Position numbers and translations under genes: made by a program | Part shown: in pieces, positions 49,807-58,074 of the stretch | Layout: each line of letters opens with the position of its first letter | How positions within the stretch are numbered: the first letter of the stretch is position 1 | Notes under the pieces: model-generated | Told to the model about the DNA's origin: nothing | What the model saw: the letters and a program-made list of their open reading frames with translations, nothing else | Database searches by the model: none | Assembly (NCBI GenBank): GCA_951812395.1 | Contig: CATOSD010000001.1 | Location: 434,001 to 498,000 of the forward strand | DNA: 64,000 nucleotides | Source: an uncultured Dehalococcoidia bacterium | GTDB lineage: Bacteria; Chloroflexota; Dehalococcoidia; Lucifugimonadales; CATOSD01 | Direction: 5' to 3'

Positions 49807-50353
49807 TTAATGACCGTCTACCTGGGCATCCATAGTGTCGGCATGGTGATTCGTGGGTATCCGGAAGCATCCGGTAGCATAGACTCGCATGACGGAGGTG
49901 GTGTGAGTGGTGTGATTCAGCCAGCCCGGCGGCATGTCTGAATTCATGGGCCATGGTTTCCTGTGCATCAGGATAGTTCAGAATGCAGTTGAGTGTGCCA
50001 GTTCCGAACGAAACATCCTCATTCAGGGTAATGTCAACGTACACGAAGTGGTCGTCGTCTGTCTAACATGCCACGGTGCAGGCGGCAGATTCACTGGTGC
50101 ATCCACCACCCTCCTCGATCTCGTCCTTGAAGATGTAGTTTGGGGCGTGTGAGTCTTCTTCCAATGTCATATAGTCAGTGCTGTAGTCCCAGCTGTCAGC
50201 GGCTTCGTTGAAGGCATCATGCCAACCAGAAGGCACAGAAGACTGGATTTGATACCCGTACTCGGCGTCATGCCATTGCACGTCGTGTCCGTACTGGTTG
50301 CAAACACAGGGATGTTGGAGTTGGCCCGCAATATCGTCGCCGGTTAAGGGCAC
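49807..50353 (-). pseudogene. Metzincin-type zinc metalloprotease broken by a stop and a 4-bp duplication
   Basis: On the minus strand the frame from 50353 reads YGYQIQSSVPSGWHDAFNEA then ADSWDYSTDYMTLEED, hits an in-frame TAG at 50063-50065, and resumes in the same frame as YVDITLNEDVSFGTGTLNCI and TMAHEFRHAAGL (zinc site HExxHxxG). A GGCT duplication just after it shifts the frame; in the shifted frame the expected LNHTTHTTSVMRVYATGCFR (third zinc ligand and Met-turn) appears, ending at a TAA. Two separate lesions make a pseudogene likely. No signal peptide is intact upstream. Confidence 0.85.
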
Positions 50354-50423
50354 GAGGGCCGAAAGGGCTACCGCATACTACGCCACGTTCGTTGGCGCTA
50401 ACACTAAACAGGTACGGTGTTTG

Positions 50424-50507
50424 GCGTCTATGGGGCAGTTTTCGGAGACTCACGGGTCGCGAGTGGGGTTCGATTTCGCGGCTTCGGGGCGGATTTTGGG
50501 CTTCAGG
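50424..50507 (+). repeat. 85-bp dispersed repeat, copy 2
   Basis: GCGTCTATGGGGCAG, CACGGGTCGCGAGTGGGGTT and GGGCTTCAGG match 48496-48583. The surrounding stretch 50354-50833 is G-rich on this strand, and I see no gene in it. Confidence 0.7.
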
Positions 50508-50833
50508 AGTGAGAATGCGCGTGATTGGGGGCGAGAGCTTGGTGTGCGGTGGCCTTGGTGAGGGCCGGAGTTGGTCGGGCTTGACGGGTAGTGCAGTGTC
50601 GGGATTGTTTGTCGTTAGCCCTTTGTATAGCATGCAACGGAGGTATGCGGGGTGGGAAGTACATCGGGTATTTCGACCGTCGACTATCGGGCACTGGATT
50701 GGGAGTCCGGATGATGCAAGGCCCCGCCGTCCGGCAACTTCGGTACTTTGCCGAACTTCTCGGACTTTGGGGCAAATTCCTGATTGACTCGCCCGGACGG
50801 CTCTTGCCATGAGGCAGGCATCTCCGCCTAGGT

Positions 50834-51715
50834 CTACTCGACTTTGTCGACGTCCTTGCGAATGTAACGGTCGAGGCTGAACTCCTTGTAGGGAGTTGCG
50901 GAAAACCGGTGGCGGCGCAGTTCCGTTCGGTGTTGCGTACCGTGAGCTATCGCTCGATCCACGAGTTGCTCTATGCACCTTCGCTTCCACACCAGTCCAA
51001 GGTCCGAGTCGGAACGCAATCTGCCGGAATAGACGCCGACGAAGTAATTCATAGGTTTCTTCGCCTGAAAAGTCCTTCCCTCGTATTCGACGACGGCTCC
51101 TACGCGAAAGTGCGCGAACACAGGAGAACCGGACTGACCGGGGCGCGACTTACAGTCGATGACAAACACTGGCAAACCAGAGACGTCTATATCGGGTTCC
51201 GATGCGATAGAACCCTTCGACCAGATCGGGAACGGCCCCCCAATCTGACCGTACGGGTAGCCGATGACATACAGTTCGCTGCCAATGTTCCATCTATACC
51301 AGTCGTTCTTCAACGAGACGCTGTTACTCTCTCCTACGATATTCGTCATCTCTTTGACGGGCAGGGCGACAATGTCCGCTTTGTCTCCCAACGTCGGGTG
51401 TTCGGTCCAAGCAGGCGCTCTCGGATTCTCGTGATCCGCCAAGTCAATGTGGTAGTGGACTTCGTGGGGACCATGCATCGTCACGACCGCATGATCCGGT
51501 ATGGCCAATTCCTTGTGCAGCGGCTCATCGGTGATATTGTTGCGCCCGGTGAAGTTGTGGCGGTTCGTGATAAGCACAGGTCCGTCTACGGACATCACGA
51601 AGAGGCAGGTTCCATGAGCCAGCGGCGTCTGTCCATAGTACATCCTTATGTACCGGGGCACTGCAGAAAAACTATCGTAGTAGCCAGCCATTTCGAGTTC
51701 GTCTTGGTTGTTCAT
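50834..51715 (-). CDS. Trypsin-like serine protease
   Basis: 293 residues from the ATG at 51715 (GAGGAG eight bases upstream). The catalytic triad is visible: His in GPVLITNRHNFTGRNNITDE, Asp in TLGDKADIVALPVKEM, and Ser in CKSRPGQSGSPVFAHFRVGA. There is no signal peptide from this start, so it may be cytoplasmic; an upstream extension of the frame (to 51874) is not signal-like either. Related chymotrypsin-fold proteins are known in bacterial defence and signalling, but no partner gene is present. Intact. Confidence 0.82.
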   Translation of the reverse strand: MNNQDELEMAGYYDSFSAVPRYIRMYYGQTPLAHGTCLFVMSVDGPVLITNRHNFTGRNNITDEPLHKELAIPDHAVVTMHGPHEVHYHIDLADHENPRAPAWTEHPTLGDKADIVALPVKEMTNIVGESNSVSLKNDWYRWNIGSELYVIGYPYGQIGGPFPIWSKGSIASEPDIDVSGLPVFVIDCKSRPGQSGSPVFAHFRVGAVVEYEGRTFQAKKPMNYFVGVYSGRLRSDSDLGLVWKRRCIEQLVDRAIAHGTQHRTELRRHRFSATPYKEFSLDRYIRKDVDKVE

Positions 51716-52239
51716 CGAGTTGCTCCTCATTGGGATGGACAGTAGGGTTAACGTAGCTATCCGCTTGTTTCGGAGCCAGTCAACTAACCCCAACACCCTT
51801 CTCCTAGCTGCGGGAGGCATCCTGACAACTCCAAGATACGCTCCCCCTGGTGGTGTGATCAAGCCAATCCGCACAGACGCGTCGATACGCTATTGGCTGG
51901 CAGTCCAACCTACCTTGTGTATCCCTCCGACCTCACTTGGTTTTGGTCAAATCGATCGCCCACTAGTACCGCAGTTTTCCGTTGCTGTTGTGGAGCGCCA
52001 GTGTGCTGGGCTTTAGCGGGTGGGGGAAGACGCCGCCGCCCGAGAATGAGCGGTTCGCTGCCATCAGTAGTGGCAAGGCTCATACCTGCGCGCAGAGGGT
52101 GCCCGGTTCGCCCGTGTGCTGGGGAAACGATTGGCAGGGGTAAGCGTGGAGACTGGCCGGGCGTCCGCTGGCTACCCCCCGGCCCTCCCTGCCGTGTGCT
52201 ACTATGCGACCCTAGGCTAGACTGGCAATCAGGAGGGGC
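51716..52239. other. Gene-free stretch with an extended -10 promoter element
   Basis: No supported gene. TGTGCTACTAT (about 52195-52205, TGC then TACTAT) lies 35 bases before the enolase-superfamily gene and is the likely promoter; AGGAGGGG precedes its ATG. Confidence 0.5.
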
Positions 52240-53346
52240 ATGGTGAAGATCGACGATATCACGGTTACGCTGTTTCGCTGGAATTTCGCGCCGTGGAAGA
52301 CGGGCGTGGGGACGGCGTTCGGCGGCAGGAAGCTGCTTGGGGTGCTGACGGTGCGCACGGACGAGGGCGTGGAGGGTCACGCGTTTCTGGGATCGTCGCG
52401 GCAGGGGGCGGACGCCTACGCGGGCCCGCTGATGGAGATCGTGAAGCCCAACCTGCTGGGTCGCAATCCGCTGGACATCGGGGCGATATGGCGCGAGATG
52501 TGGAAGGAGAACCGGTCGGTGTCGACCAACGCCATAGGCGCGGTCGACGTCGCGCTGTGGGACATCGCCGGCAAGGTAGCGGGCCTGCCCATCCACAGGC
52601 TGCTGGGCACGTGCCGCGATAGCGTGCCGGCGTACTCGAGCACCGCGTGGCACGCGACGTCGGAGGAGTACGCGGAGGAGGCGCTGAGCTTCCAGGACAT
52701 GGGCTGGACGGCGCACAAGATTCACCCGCACGGCGACCCCAGGAGCGACATCGAGATTTGCGACAGGGTGCGTCAGGCGGTGGGCGACGACATGATTCTG
52801 ATGCTCGATTCGATGTGGGCGTACAACTACGAGGACGCGCTGCGGGTGGGCCGCGCCATCGAGGAGCTGGGGTACTACTGGTACGAGGACCCCCTGGCGG
52901 AAGAGGACATCTACAACTACGTGAAGCTAAAGAGCAAGCTGGACATTCCGATCATGTCCACGGAGTACGCTCCGGGGCGGCTGTACGGGATGGCGCAGTG
53001 GATTCAGAGCTACGCGACGGACATCCTGCGGGGCGACGTGGCGGTGACAGGGGGCATCACGCCGCTGGTGAAGATAGCGCACCTGGCGGAGGCGTTCGGG
53101 ATGAAGTGCGAGATTCACCACGGCGGCAACTCGCTGAACAACGTGGCGAACCTGCACGTGACGATGGCGGCGCCCAACTGCGAGTTTTACGAGGTGTTTC
53201 CGGCGACGGGGGCGAACAAGTACGCGTTGGTGGAGGACATCGAGGTGGACGGCGACGGTCTGGTGTACGCGCCGACGGAGCCGGGGCTGGGGTACGAGAT
53301 CGACTGGGAGCTGGTGGAGCGGGAGCGCGAGGGGGTGGTGGGGTAG
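52240..53346 (+). CDS. Mandelate racemase/muconate lactonizing enzyme family (enolase superfamily)
   Basis: A 368-residue enolase-superfamily enzyme abstracting a proton next to a carboxylate. N-terminal capping domain, then a TIM barrel: ALWDIAGKVAGLPIHRLLGT, KIHPHGDPRSDIEI (Lys-type base), metal ligands Asp in MILMLDSMWAYN (about 189), Glu in YWYEDPLAEED (about 216) and Glu in MSTEYAPGRLYG (about 241), and the His in EIHHGGNSLNNVANLH. These support acid-sugar dehydratase or racemase chemistry. SAR202 genomes are known for many paralogues of this family. The substrate is not inferable. Confidence 0.93.
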   Translation: MVKIDDITVTLFRWNFAPWKTGVGTAFGGRKLLGVLTVRTDEGVEGHAFLGSSRQGADAYAGPLMEIVKPNLLGRNPLDIGAIWREMWKENRSVSTNAIGAVDVALWDIAGKVAGLPIHRLLGTCRDSVPAYSSTAWHATSEEYAEEALSFQDMGWTAHKIHPHGDPRSDIEICDRVRQAVGDDMILMLDSMWAYNYEDALRVGRAIEELGYYWYEDPLAEEDIYNYVKLKSKLDIPIMSTEYAPGRLYGMAQWIQSYATDILRGDVAVTGGITPLVKIAHLAEAFGMKCEIHHGGNSLNNVANLHVTMAAPNCEFYEVFPATGANKYALVEDIEVDGDGLVYAPTEPGLGYEIDWELVEREREGVVG

Positions 53347-53356
53347 GCGCGGGGGC

Positions 53357-54529
53357 TCACCCGGCGTCGGTGCGTTCGAGAGCGGCGCTGAGAGCGGACA
53401 GGGGGACGGCTTCGGAGTAGCCGCGGGACTGGCGTGTGGCGCCGCCGTATACGACGGTTCTGGCTGAGACGGCGGGGAGCAGGTCGGCGACTCTGTTTAG
53501 CGAGGTGAAGTAGTCGGATGCGACAGTCGCGCCGGACTTGATCTCGATAGCGTGGATTCCGCTGCCGGCGTCGTACAGCAGGTCGCACTCCAGGCCCCTC
53601 GAGTCCCGGAAGAAGCTGAGGTTGAAGTCGCGGCCGCGGTTGAAGCGGTGCTTGACCGCCTCCGCGACAACCAGGTTCTCGAACAGCGACCCGCGTAGCG
53701 GATGGGTGGTCACCTGGTCCGCGCTCTGGATGCCTATGAGGTAGCTCGCCAGACCGACGTCGTAGAAGTAGAGCTTGGGGGACTTGACCAGGCGCTTTCG
53801 GATGTTGGCGTGGAACGGTGGAAGCTGGAAGACGACGTAGCTGGCCTCCAGCACGGTGAGCCACTCGCGCGCGGTGGTGTGGGACACGCCGGCGTCCGAG
53901 CCGAGCGAGCTGAGGTTTACGAGCTGCCCTACCCGGCCCGCGCACAGGCGCACAAATCGCCGGAAGCCGGACAGGTTGCGAATCTCACCCAGGCGGCGCA
54001 CGTCACGCTCGACGTAGGTCTCGAAGTAGTCGCCGAGCGCCTGGCGCGGGTCGAGCCCGTGGTCGAGGACGCGGGGGTAGAACCCGGTGTAGATGATGTC
54101 GTCTATCGCGTCGCTCGCTCCCGTGCGCTGCCGCTCGGCGAGGGAGAACGGCAGCAGGCGGAGCAGCGCGGTGCGTCCGGCGAGGGACTGGCTGATGGCG
54201 CGGGAGAGGCTGAATTGCTCGCTGCCGGTGAGCACGAAGAGGCCGTTGCGGCCTGATTCGTCGGCGATCACCTGTAGATAGGAGAGGAGCGCCGGGACGT
54301 GCTGGACCTCGTCGATGATGGAGCCCTCTCCAAGCTGCGCGAGAAAGCCGCGGGGGTCGGACTCGGCGAAGTCGCGCTGGTCGGGCGCCTCGAGGTTGGC
54401 GTAGTTCAGGTGCGGGAAGGTCGCGCGGCAGAGGGTGGTCTTGCCGGACTGGCGTGGGCCGGTGACGGTCACGAAGGGGTACTGGCCGAAGAGGGTTGCC
54501 AGGCGGCCGGTTATCTCGCGCTCGATCAT
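53357..54529 (-). CDS. AAA ATPase with DUF4143 (AAA_14) nuclease-like C-domain
   Basis: 390 residues from the ATG at 54529. Walker A is TVTGPRQSGKTTLCRATFPH, Walker B GEGSIIDEVQHVPALLSYLQ, sensor FVLTGSEQFSLSR. The C-terminal DUF4143 (about 190-370) carries a PD-(D/E)XK-like FFRDSRGLECDLLYDAGSGI then HAIEIKSGA. These proteins are widespread in Bacteria and of uncertain function; links to toxin-like or defence roles are suggested but unproven. It converges with the enolase-family gene, stops 10 bases apart. Confidence 0.9.
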   Translation of the reverse strand: MIEREITGRLATLFGQYPFVTVTGPRQSGKTTLCRATFPHLNYANLEAPDQRDFAESDPRGFLAQLGEGSIIDEVQHVPALLSYLQVIADESGRNGLFVLTGSEQFSLSRAISQSLAGRTALLRLLPFSLAERQRTGASDAIDDIIYTGFYPRVLDHGLDPRQALGDYFETYVERDVRRLGEIRNLSGFRRFVRLCAGRVGQLVNLSSLGSDAGVSHTTAREWLTVLEASYVVFQLPPFHANIRKRLVKSPKLYFYDVGLASYLIGIQSADQVTTHPLRGSLFENLVVAEAVKHRFNRGRDFNLSFFRDSRGLECDLLYDAGSGIHAIEIKSGATVASDYFTSLNRVADLLPAVSARTVVYGGATRQSRGYSEAVPLSALSAALERTDAG

Positions 54530-54612
54530 GGTGGTAAAGATAACGCCGGTCTGCACAGATTGCAAGTGGTACTTTCAGATTGTGCAAATGGAACGGACGG
54601 AAGGAGTGCCTA

Positions 54613-54657
54613 TTCACCCCCATCCTAACCTTCCCCCTGCGAGGGGGAAGGGACTCT
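54613..54657. repeat. R1 palindromic repeat
   Basis: A full unit, TTCACCCCCATCCTAACCTT then CCCCCTGCGAGGGGG and AAGGGACT, in the gap upstream of the AAA ATPase gene. Confidence 0.85.
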
Positions 54658-54719
54658 TCGGAAGGCTCATTCCCAATGCCTGCCCCTGTCAGCCCATCGA
54701 GCGGGAGGGGAGCAGGCGG

Positions 54720-56252
54720 TCACTCCGCGAGGCCGGTGACGCGATAAACGAGGTCCATGTCTAGGTGGCGTCGGACGTGGGCGGCGAGCTTGTCGTACTC
54801 GGCGCTGGGCTCGACGTCGTCGGCGGGCGGCGGCAGTGTGACGCCTCTGCGGCGCGCGGCGCACTCCAGTATGGACCGGCGGACGGCGCGGTTGTGAAAG
54901 AGGCCGTGGAGGTAGGTACCGAGAGTGAGGCCGTCGGCGTCCATCGCGCCGTCGGGCAGGTCGACCGTCTGGCCTGACCGGGACTCCAGGACGAACGGGT
55001 GCGGCAGGCCCTCCTGCGGCGTGACGCCCATGTGAATCTCGTAGGCGGTGACCTCCGCGCCCCGGCAGCCGGCCAGCAGGCCGCGCCCCTCGACGACGCG
55101 TCCGCTGACCTGGTGCGTCGCCTTGTGCCCCGCGAACGTGGTGGTTGCCCGCAGCAGCCCCAGGCCGTCGGTGCGCGGCCTGGGGGACTCCACGCCGTCC
55201 GGGTCCAGCAGCGCGTCGCCCAGCATCTGGTAGCCGGCGCAGATGCCGACGACGGGCGCGCCGGCGCGCCGGTGGGCGAGTGTGCGCTCGGCGAGGCCGG
55301 TGGCGCGCAGCCAGTCCAGGTCGGCGACGGTGGTCTTGCTGCCGGGGATGACGACCAAGTCCGGGTCGCCGAACTCGTCGGCGCGCCCCACGTAGCGCAC
55401 GGCGACGGCGGGTTCGTTGTGGAGCGGGTCGAAGTCGTCGAAGTTGGCGACGTGGGGCAGGCGCATGACGGCGACGTCCACCGCCGCCTCGGCGCCGCTA
55501 CGGGCTTTGGGGTCGAGGCCGAGGGAGTCCTCCTCGGGGATGAGGATGTCGGTGAAGTGGGGGATGACGCCCGCGACGGGCACGCCGGTGCGCGCGTGAA
55601 GGAAGTCCAGGCCGTTGCCGAGCAGGGACGGGTCGCCGCGGAACTTGTTTATAACGTGGCCCTTCACCAGCGCCCGCTCCTCCGGCTCGAGCAGCTCCAT
55701 GGTGCCCACTATCTGGGCGAACACGCCGCCGCGGTCGATGTCGCCCACGAGCAGGACGGGCGCGTTGGCGTGGAGGGCGACGCGCATGTTCACGATGTCG
55801 TTGCGCTTGAGGTTGATCTCGGCGGGGCTGCCGGCGCCCTCGATCACCACAACGTCGTTGTCCGCGCGCAGGGTGGCGAGCGCTGAGGTGACCATGTCCC
55901 AGACGGCGGGCTTCATTGCGTGGTACTCGCGCACGGAGGCGGCCTTGAGGGGCCGGCCCATGAGGACGACCTGGGAGAGGCGCTCGCCCTCCGGCTTGAG
56001 CAGCACGGGGTTCATCTCGGCGCGCGGGGCGGCGAACGCGGCGGCGGCCTGGACGGCCTGGGAGCGGCCAATCTCGGCGCCGTCGGGTGTGGCGTAGGAG
56101 TTGAGGGACATGTTCTGCGCCTTGAACGGGGCGACGCGGAGGCCGTCCTGGGCGAAGATGCGACAGAGCGCGGTGGCGAGCACGGACTTGCCCGCGTGGG
56201 ACGACGTGCCCTGCACCATGATGACGCGGGCGGGGTGTGCGTTTGTATCCAT
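54720..56252 (-). CDS. cobQ: Cobyric acid synthase
   Basis: A 510-residue glutamine amidotransferase that amidates adenosyl-cobyrinate a,c-diamide to cobyric acid. N-terminal dethiobiotin-synthetase-like domain (VIMVQGTSSHAGKSVLATAL, VAPFKAQNMSLNSYATPDGA, EINLKRNDIVNMRVAL) and C-terminal GATase with the nucleophile in PVVGICAGYQMLGDALLD and the His in LTLGTYLHGLFHN. I start it at the ATG 56252, since the frame to 56366 adds a Pro/Arg-rich stretch. No other cob genes are adjacent. It could serve corrinoid salvage with the FecBCD-type importer at 34-37 kb. Confidence 0.95.
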   Translation of the reverse strand: MDTNAHPARVIMVQGTSSHAGKSVLATALCRIFAQDGLRVAPFKAQNMSLNSYATPDGAEIGRSQAVQAAAAFAAPRAEMNPVLLKPEGERLSQVVLMGRPLKAASVREYHAMKPAVWDMVTSALATLRADNDVVVIEGAGSPAEINLKRNDIVNMRVALHANAPVLLVGDIDRGGVFAQIVGTMELLEPEERALVKGHVINKFRGDPSLLGNGLDFLHARTGVPVAGVIPHFTDILIPEEDSLGLDPKARSGAEAAVDVAVMRLPHVANFDDFDPLHNEPAVAVRYVGRADEFGDPDLVVIPGSKTTVADLDWLRATGLAERTLAHRRAGAPVVGICAGYQMLGDALLDPDGVESPRPRTDGLGLLRATTTFAGHKATHQVSGRVVEGRGLLAGCRGAEVTAYEIHMGVTPQEGLPHPFVLESRSGQTVDLPDGAMDADGLTLGTYLHGLFHNRAVRRSILECAARRRGVTLPPPADDVEPSAEYDKLAAHVRRHLDMDLVYRVTGLAE

Positions 56253-56358
56253 CTGGGATATTGTACATGGGTGGGGCAGGTCGCAACTCGCTGGCGCTGG
56301 GGCAGGTCTTCTGGGCGCTGGGGACGTCATTTCCCGTCTGGGAGCAGGAGAAGCCAAG

Positions 56359-57141
56359 ATGTTCACGGTTCAAACCGACAATGCGGAGATCTACTACGAG
56401 TCTCACGGAGAGGGGCCGGCAATAGTCCTGGCGCACTGCGCGGGCGGAAACTCGCTGGTCTGGTGGCAGCAGGTGGTCCACTTCGCGCCCGCTCACAGGG
56501 TGATAGCGTTCGATCACCGCGGCTGGGGAAGGTCTCGGTGCGAGCCGGGCCACAGAAGGGCGCGCTTCTTCGCCGAGGATATGCGTGCCGTCATGGACGA
56601 CGCCGGCGTCGAACGCGCGGCTGTGGTGTGCCAGTCCATGGGAGGCTGGACCGGACTGCGGTTCGCCCTGGGGCAGCCCGAGCGAGTGTCGTGCCTGGTG
56701 CTGTCGTGCTCGCCCGCGGGGGTGCAGACGCCCGCGGCGATACGGGCTATGCAGACTTCGCCGCCCGGTCGAGCCGGCGACGCGCAGGGACCTGCTCCGT
56801 GGAACGAGCCTCACGTAGCGCTGGCCGCCGACGCATTCGAACGGATTCCCGACAGGGCGTTCCTCTACCGCCAGCTTTCGTCGCTGAATCCGCCGTTCAT
56901 CGACGTCGGTCTGGCTGAACTGACAGTCGAGCGAGAGGACCTGGAGGGGTTTTCGATTCCCAGGCTGGTGATAGCGGGCGCTCAGGACCGAATATTCGGG
57001 CTGGACGTTATGACCGAAGTGTCGCAGGCTGTACCCGGGGCCGGATTCCACGTCATCGCCGATGCCGGGCACTCCCCTAACGTCGAGACGCCCGGGGAGT
57101 TCAACGAGGTCGTCGGGGGATTCATCGACGAGACCACCTGA
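56359..57141 (+). CDS. Alpha/beta hydrolase
   Basis: A 260-residue hydrolase: VLAHCAGGNSLVWWQQVVHF, FDHRGWGRSRCEPGHRRARF, nucleophile CQSMGGWTGLRFALG (Ser at about 96), acid in VIAGAQDRIFGLDVM and His in IADAGHSPNVETPGEFNEVV. The ATG at 56359 starts the hydrolase-like part; the open frame to 56101 overlaps cobQ antisense. It is divergent from cobQ. It resembles 3-oxoadipate enol-lactonase-type or haloperoxidase-type hydrolases. Substrate unknown. Confidence 0.9.
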   Translation: MFTVQTDNAEIYYESHGEGPAIVLAHCAGGNSLVWWQQVVHFAPAHRVIAFDHRGWGRSRCEPGHRRARFFAEDMRAVMDDAGVERAAVVCQSMGGWTGLRFALGQPERVSCLVLSCSPAGVQTPAAIRAMQTSPPGRAGDAQGPAPWNEPHVALAADAFERIPDRAFLYRQLSSLNPPFIDVGLAELTVEREDLEGFSIPRLVIAGAQDRIFGLDVMTEVSQAVPGAGFHVIADAGHSPNVETPGEFNEVVGGFIDETT

Positions 57142-57275
57142 TGCGGCCGGACGTGACGTGACGCGGATTGCCAGTCACGGTTAACATGGCGTCAGCCTAC
57201 CGTGGCGCATTTGGGGGACAGATGTAGAGCCAGTACGGGATGCCAGCGGGCGGACCGGAACAGGGAGAGTGATTC

Positions 57276-57650
57276 ATGGATGACAGGATCAGGGACGCGC
57301 TGAGCGTGGATATGACGATCGACATTACGACTACCGGGCGCAAGACCGGCGAGGCGAGACGCATCGAGATATGGTCGCACTACGTGGATGGCGTGGTGCT
57401 GCTGGCGGCGTCTCCGGGACGGCGGAGCTGGTACGCGAACCTGGTGGCGAACCCGCAGTTCACCTACCACCTGAAGCAGACGATTCAGGCGGACGTGGCG
57501 GCGACGGCGCGCGCCATCACCGAGGAGGGCGAGCGCCGACGGGTGCTGACGCGGCTGAAGGAGGCGTCGCCATTCCGGCAGGGTCAGCCGATGGAGGACG
57601 TGGAGGAGTGGGTGCGGGGAAGCTGCCTGATCGAGGTGACGCTGGGCTAG
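57276..57650 (+). CDS. F420-type nitroreductase/quinone reductase family (DUF385)
   Basis: A 124-residue split-beta-barrel protein of the deazaflavin-dependent nitroreductase (Ddn/DUF385) family: VDMTIDITTTGRKTGEARRI, VVLLAASPGRRSWYANLVAN and PQFTYHLKQTIQADVAATAR. These use F420 (or, in some members, bind other flavins or lipids). Its presence hints that the organism makes F420, as several Chloroflexota do, but no F420 biosynthesis gene lies in the window. Confidence 0.88.
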   Translation: MDDRIRDALSVDMTIDITTTGRKTGEARRIEIWSHYVDGVVLLAASPGRRSWYANLVANPQFTYHLKQTIQADVAATARAITEEGERRRVLTRLKEASPFRQGQPMEDVEEWVRGSCLIEVTLG

Positions 57651-57666
57651 CGGAGGGGACGGCTCT

Positions 57667-57695
57667 CTGGGTTCCCGCTTTCGCGGAAATGACGA
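57667..57695. repeat. R3 palindrome
   Basis: TGGGTTCCCGCTTTCGCGGA then AATGACGA, the inverse orientation of the copies at 30852 and 31486. It follows the nitroreductase gene. Confidence 0.72.
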
Positions 57696-57808
57696 AGGAG
57701 AAGGGGACGGAGTGACGGATGGGTCGAGACGAGGGTTGTTCGATTTGATACAGGCGCCGGTTTAGCCTAGTCTGATAGCTAGTCAGCAAACTCAGAATGG
57801 AGTGAACT

Positions 57809-58069
57809 ATGAACAAGGCATGGCCGGTTCAAGACGCCAAATCCAGATTCAGCGAGTTTCTCGACACCGCCCTCGCAGAAGGGCCGCAGATCGTGACGAG
57901 ACGTGGAGTTGAGACCGCCGTTCTCATCCCCATAGGGGAGTGGCGCCGATTGGAGCGGATGACCAGGCCCAACTTGAAGGAACTGCTGCTCGCACCAGAG
58001 GCGCGTACAGAGGAACTCACGCCGCCGCGTCGGCGTTGGCGTCTCCGAACGCCGTCGGCTATTCAGTAG
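57809..58069 (+). CDS. Phd/YefM-type antitoxin
   Basis: An 86-residue Phd-type antitoxin: WPVQDAKSRFSEFLDTALAE then GPQIVTRRGVETAVLIPIGE (DNA-binding and dimer part), and a toxin-binding C-terminus LKELLLAPEARTEELTPPRR. In the ancestral arrangement its TAG stop lay 4 bases before the vapC ATG; an IS now separates them. Antitoxin and toxin would therefore no longer be co-translated. Confidence 0.92.
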   Translation: MNKAWPVQDAKSRFSEFLDTALAEGPQIVTRRGVETAVLIPIGEWRRLERMTRPNLKELLLAPEARTEELTPPRRRWRLRTPSAIQ

Positions 58070-58074
58070 GTTCA

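Noticed and set aside
49807..50353. Genuine stop-codon recoding (TAG read as an amino acid)
   Set aside because: TAG is used as a normal stop by nearby intact genes such as obg neighbours and phd, and a second lesion is present in the same gene.
51892..52246. Plus-strand frames upstream of the enolase-family gene
   Set aside because: No ribosome sites or recognisable domains; the region holds the downstream promoter.
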